From NCBI GenBank assembly GCA_047639615.1, contig JBLIOL010000089.1, positions 1-16,801 on the forward strand: 16,801 nt of DNA. Reading direction: 5' to 3'. Every line of letters starts with the position of its first letter. Positions within the stretch are counted from its first letter, which is position 1. This DNA comes from CAYWNK01 sp047639615 (GTDB lineage: Bacteria; Planctomycetota; UBA1135; GCA-002686595). The translations under genes and the position numbers were made by a program. Under the pieces are notes generated by a model. The model was given only the letters and a program-made list of their open reading frames with translations. It made no database searches and had not been told where the DNA came from. Positions 14,876 through 16,801 of this stretch are shown here, piece by piece.

Positions 14876-14996
14876 CCCGAGGCAATCCTCGTGAACGTCA
14901 AAGTGCCTGCCGGGGCCTCGACGCTCATGTGTCCATAGCCCCGGGAGTAGGGGGGTAACCGGTTGTCAGGGAAGTTTGCTCGCCCCGGAGGCAGTT

Positions 14997-16019
14997 TTAC
15001 GTTCCGAGTGGCTGGCCGAGGTGGCAAGAGAAGGCGCGCGTCGGAACATCGGAGGGATTGCGCAGTAAAGGGACTTCCTCTGCGCAGCGGGCACCCACTT
15101 GCTCAGTCATGTGGCAGCGCGGGTGAAAGGTGCAGCCGGAGGGGGGATCCATGGGCGAGGGCACATCCCCTTGCAGGACGATACGTTTGCGAGTGCGTTC
15201 TACGCGCGGGTCGGGCACTGGAATCGCGGAGAGTAGCGCCTCGGTGTAAGGATGCTGGGGACTGGCGAATAGGGCTTCGCGATCCGCGACTTCCACCACT
15301 CGGCCCAGGTACATGACGGCGATGCGCGGGCAGACGTGGCGCACCACGGCCAGATCGTGGGCGATGAAGAGGTAGGCCAGGTTGAAGCGCTCCTGGAGCT
15401 CTTTCAAGAGGCCGAGGACCTGGGCCTGGATCGAAACGTCGAGGGCGCTGACGGGCTCGTCGCAGAGGATCAGATCGGGCTGCAGGGCGAGCGCGCGGGC
15501 GATGCCAATGCGCTGGCGTTGGCCGCCGGAGAACTCGTGCGGGTAGCGGTGCAGGTAGCGCGGGTTGAGGCCCACGGCTTCGAGCAGGGCCATGGCTTGG
15601 ATACGGCGCGCGCGCGGGCCGCGGGCTAGGCGGTGGATGCGCAGGGGCTCGGTCAGGATCGAAGCCACGGTCTGGCGCGGGTCCAGGGAGGCGTAGGGAT
15701 CCTGAAAAATCATCTGCATGCGCCGAGCGAAGGGACGCCGAGCACCGCGCGAGAGGCCGGTGAGCTCTTGGCCTTCGAAACGCACGGAGCCGGAGGTGGC
15801 GGGTAGCAGACCGATGATCGTGCGCGCCAGGGTGGACTTGCCGCAGCCGGATTCGCCGACCAGGCCCAGGGTTTGGCCGCGTTCGAGTTCGAAGCTGACG
15901 CCGTCCACGGCGCGCAGCTGGCCGGTGGGCTCGCCGCGCAGGCCCTTGGAGCCCATGGGGAAGTGCTTCTTGAGGCCTTCGACCTGCAGCAGGGGAGCCG
16001 CCCCGGGTGTCGGGCTCAT
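14997..16019 (-). CDS. oppF: Oligopeptide/dipeptide ABC transporter ATP-binding protein, OppF/DppF type
   Basis: A 340-aa ATPase that, paired with the OppD-type protein, powers uptake of peptides through two membrane permeases. Seen are Walker A 'GESGCGKST' (55-63), Q-loop 'MIFQDP' (Q106), signature 'FSGGQRQR' (163-170), Walker B 'LILCDEP' (183-189), D-loop 'SALD' and H-loop H221. The C-terminal oligopeptide-transporter extension begins at 'QHPYTEALLSAIP'. It keeps four cysteines (C296, C302, C312, C332), which in related Dpp/Opp ATPases bind a [4Fe-4S] cluster. The start ATG (16019) overlaps the OppD stop as ATGA and has a good Shine-Dalgarno inside oppD. Substrate could be dipeptides, oligopeptides or another solute (nickel, glutathione); the binding protein and permeases lie outside the window. 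Confidence 0.93.
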   Translation of the reverse strand: MSPTPGAAPLLQVEGLKKHFPMGSKGLRGEPTGQLRAVDGVSFELERGQTLGLVGESGCGKSTLARTIIGLLPATSGSVRFEGQELTGLSRGARRPFARRMQMIFQDPYASLDPRQTVASILTEPLRIHRLARGPRARRIQAMALLEAVGLNPRYLHRYPHEFSGGQRQRIGIARALALQPDLILCDEPVSALDVSIQAQVLGLLKELQERFNLAYLFIAHDLAVVRHVCPRIAVMYLGRVVEVADREALFASPQHPYTEALLSAIPVPDPRVERTRKRIVLQGDVPSPMDPPSGCTFHPRCHMTEQVGARCAEEVPLLRNPSDVPTRAFSCHLGQPLGT

Positions 16020-16801
16020 AGGGTTCTCCCCTGGGTCCAGAGGCGGGCGCTCTCGTGGCAGGCGGCGGCGCCATGGCCGCTGGATTCCAGCACGGGGCGC
16101 GTTTGGGTGCAGAGATCCGTGGCCCAGCTACAGCGTGGGGCGAAGGCGCAGCCGGGGGGCAGGCAGGAGAGGTCCGGCGGTTGGCCGGGGATGGACTTCA
16201 GGCTTTGGCTCGGGTCGCCGCCGAGGGTTGGCACGCTGGCTAAAAGGCCGGCGGTGTAGGGGTGGCCGGGAGTTGCGAAGAGCGCGTCGGTGGGGGCGCT
16301 CTCCACCAGCTTGCCGGCGTACATGACCAGCACGCGGTCGCTCATGCCTGCCACTACACCCAGGTCGTGGGTCACGAGCAGGATGGCGGTGCCGCGACGC
16401 TTTTGCAGGTCGGCCATGAGCTCGAGGATCTGCGCCTGGATGGTCACGTCCAAGGCGGTGGTGGGTTCGTCGGCGAGCAGCAGGCGCGGCTCGCAGATCA
16501 TGCCCATGGCGATCATTACGCGCTGGCGCATGCCGCCGGATAGCTCGTGGGGGTACTGGTCGAGGCGCGTCTCGGGGCTGGGGATGCCCACGTCGCCCAG
16601 GGCTGTGGCGGAGCGCTTACGGGCCTCGCGCCGGCTGAGTCCCTCGTGCAGTTCGAGCACCTCGGTCAGCTGGCGTTCGATGGTCAGCAGCGGGTTCAGG
16701 GAGGTCATCGGATCCTGGAAGATCATGGCGATGTCCTTGCCCCGAATGGCGCGCAGTTCGCGCGGGCTGAGACCCAAGAGGTCCCTGCCTTCGAAGCGAA
16801 T
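16016..16801 (-). CDS. oppD: Oligopeptide/dipeptide ABC transporter ATP-binding protein, OppD/DppD type (N-terminus outside window)
   Basis: The frame is open through base 16801, so the N-terminal part with Walker A is off the window; the TTG at 16777 is internal. The visible 261 residues begin 'IRFEGRDLLGLSPRELR' and contain Q-loop 'MIFQDPMTSLNP', signature 'LSGGMRQR', Walker B 'LLLADEP', D-loop 'TTALD' and H-loop 'LVTHDLG'. The C-terminal extension has 'GHPYTAGLLASVPTLGG' and four cysteines in the pattern of the iron-sulphur-binding domain of this family. The form 'SGGMRQR' is typical of OppD/DppD rather than OppF. It is the partner of the OppF-type ATPase and overlaps it by 4 bases. The upstream genes (probably the permeases) should continue beyond the window edge. 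Confidence 0.93.
   Translation of the reverse strand: MRFEGRDLLGLSPRELRAIRGKDIAMIFQDPMTSLNPLLTIERQLTEVLELHEGLSRREARKRSATALGDVGIPSPETRLDQYPHELSGGMRQRVMIAMGMICEPRLLLADEPTTALDVTIQAQILELMADLQKRRGTAILLVTHDLGVVAGMSDRVLVMYAGKLVESAPTDALFATPGHPYTAGLLASVPTLGGDPSQSLKSIPGQPPDLSCLPPGCAFAPRCSWATDLCTQTRPVLESSGHGAAACHESARLWTQGRTL
16026..16032 (-). promoter_or_regulatory. Shine-Dalgarno site of oppF inside oppD
   Basis: On the minus strand AGGGGAG stands 6 bases before ATG 16019, within the last codons of oppD. Together with the ATGA stop-start overlap it indicates translational coupling. It also shows that this genome uses the anti-Shine-Dalgarno pairing at least for some genes. Confidence 0.6.

Larger units (their letters stand above)
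14586..14996. other. Non-coding region between the peptide transporter and the secreted protein
   Basis: These 411 bases carry no convincing gene. They hold two inverted repeats (14804-14832 and 14850-14875) on the side nearest oppF, a minor stem CGAGG/CCTCG (around 14878-14891), and about 220 bases upstream of the minus-strand secreted gene, where its promoter should lie. No clear -35/-10 pair was recognised. Short open frames on both strands here have no protein-like character. Confidence 0.5.

Noticed and set aside
1..16801. tRNA, rRNA, CRISPR array, insertion sequence or prophage genes
   Set aside because: No cloverleaf, regular spaced repeat, transposase or phage-type protein was seen on either strand by reading.

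Overview
The window is GC-rich, densely coding bacterial DNA. I infer a member of the Planctomycetota. The main clue is a C-terminal domain of about 130 residues (aromatic 'GETWNFQ.W.RD' core, terminal 'FSDG' motif) on two secreted proteins; from memory this ending is multiplied in some planctomycete genomes. A periplasm-facing ExbB/ExbD cluster and weak Shine-Dalgarno usage fit, but no marker gene here proves the phylum. No tRNA, rRNA, CRISPR array or mobile element was seen.

Layout: (1) 1-606, C-terminal part of the conserved ATPase YchF. (2) 745-3213, a secreted beta-propeller protein ending in the shared C-terminal domain, followed by a strong hairpin at 3222-3247. (3) 3214-3549, a non-coding stretch with several hairpins leading into crcB, a fluoride channel (3550-3918). 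(4) A perfect 14-bp inverted repeat (4002-4033) just ahead of a tightly packed four-gene block, 4065-12376: a 1064-aa TPR protein, an ExbB/TolQ proton channel, an ExbD/TolR partner, and a 1333-aa composite protein. (5) A diacylglycerol-kinase-family lipid kinase (12427-13347) that converges, with a 7-base overlap, on (6) a second secreted protein on the minus strand (13341-14585) carrying the same C-terminal domain. (7) 14586-14996, non-coding, with two hairpins that probably end (8) a minus-strand peptide ABC transporter operon: the OppF/DppF-type ATPase (14997-16019) and, overlapping it by 4 bases, the OppD/DppD-type ATPase that runs off the window end.

The outstanding region is the four-gene block. 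ExbB and ExbD form a proton-driven motor that normally works on TonB or TolA, which engage it through one transmembrane helix bearing an S-x3-H motif. No ordinary TonB or TolA is present here. The 1333-aa protein instead has, in order: an N-terminal membrane anchor, a TolB-like PD40 propeller, a membrane hairpin whose second helix carries S360-x3-H364 and L371 at TonB spacing, a roughly 600-residue cysteine-free linker, and a squalene-cyclase-fold alpha/alpha toroid with QW motifs but no DxDD acid motif that I can see. I infer a one-chain energy transducer combining TolB-like, TonB/TolA-like and toroid parts, assisted by the TPR protein in the place of CpoB. This would be a proton-motive-force-driven cell-envelope machine. 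Its cargo or target cannot be read from the sequence.
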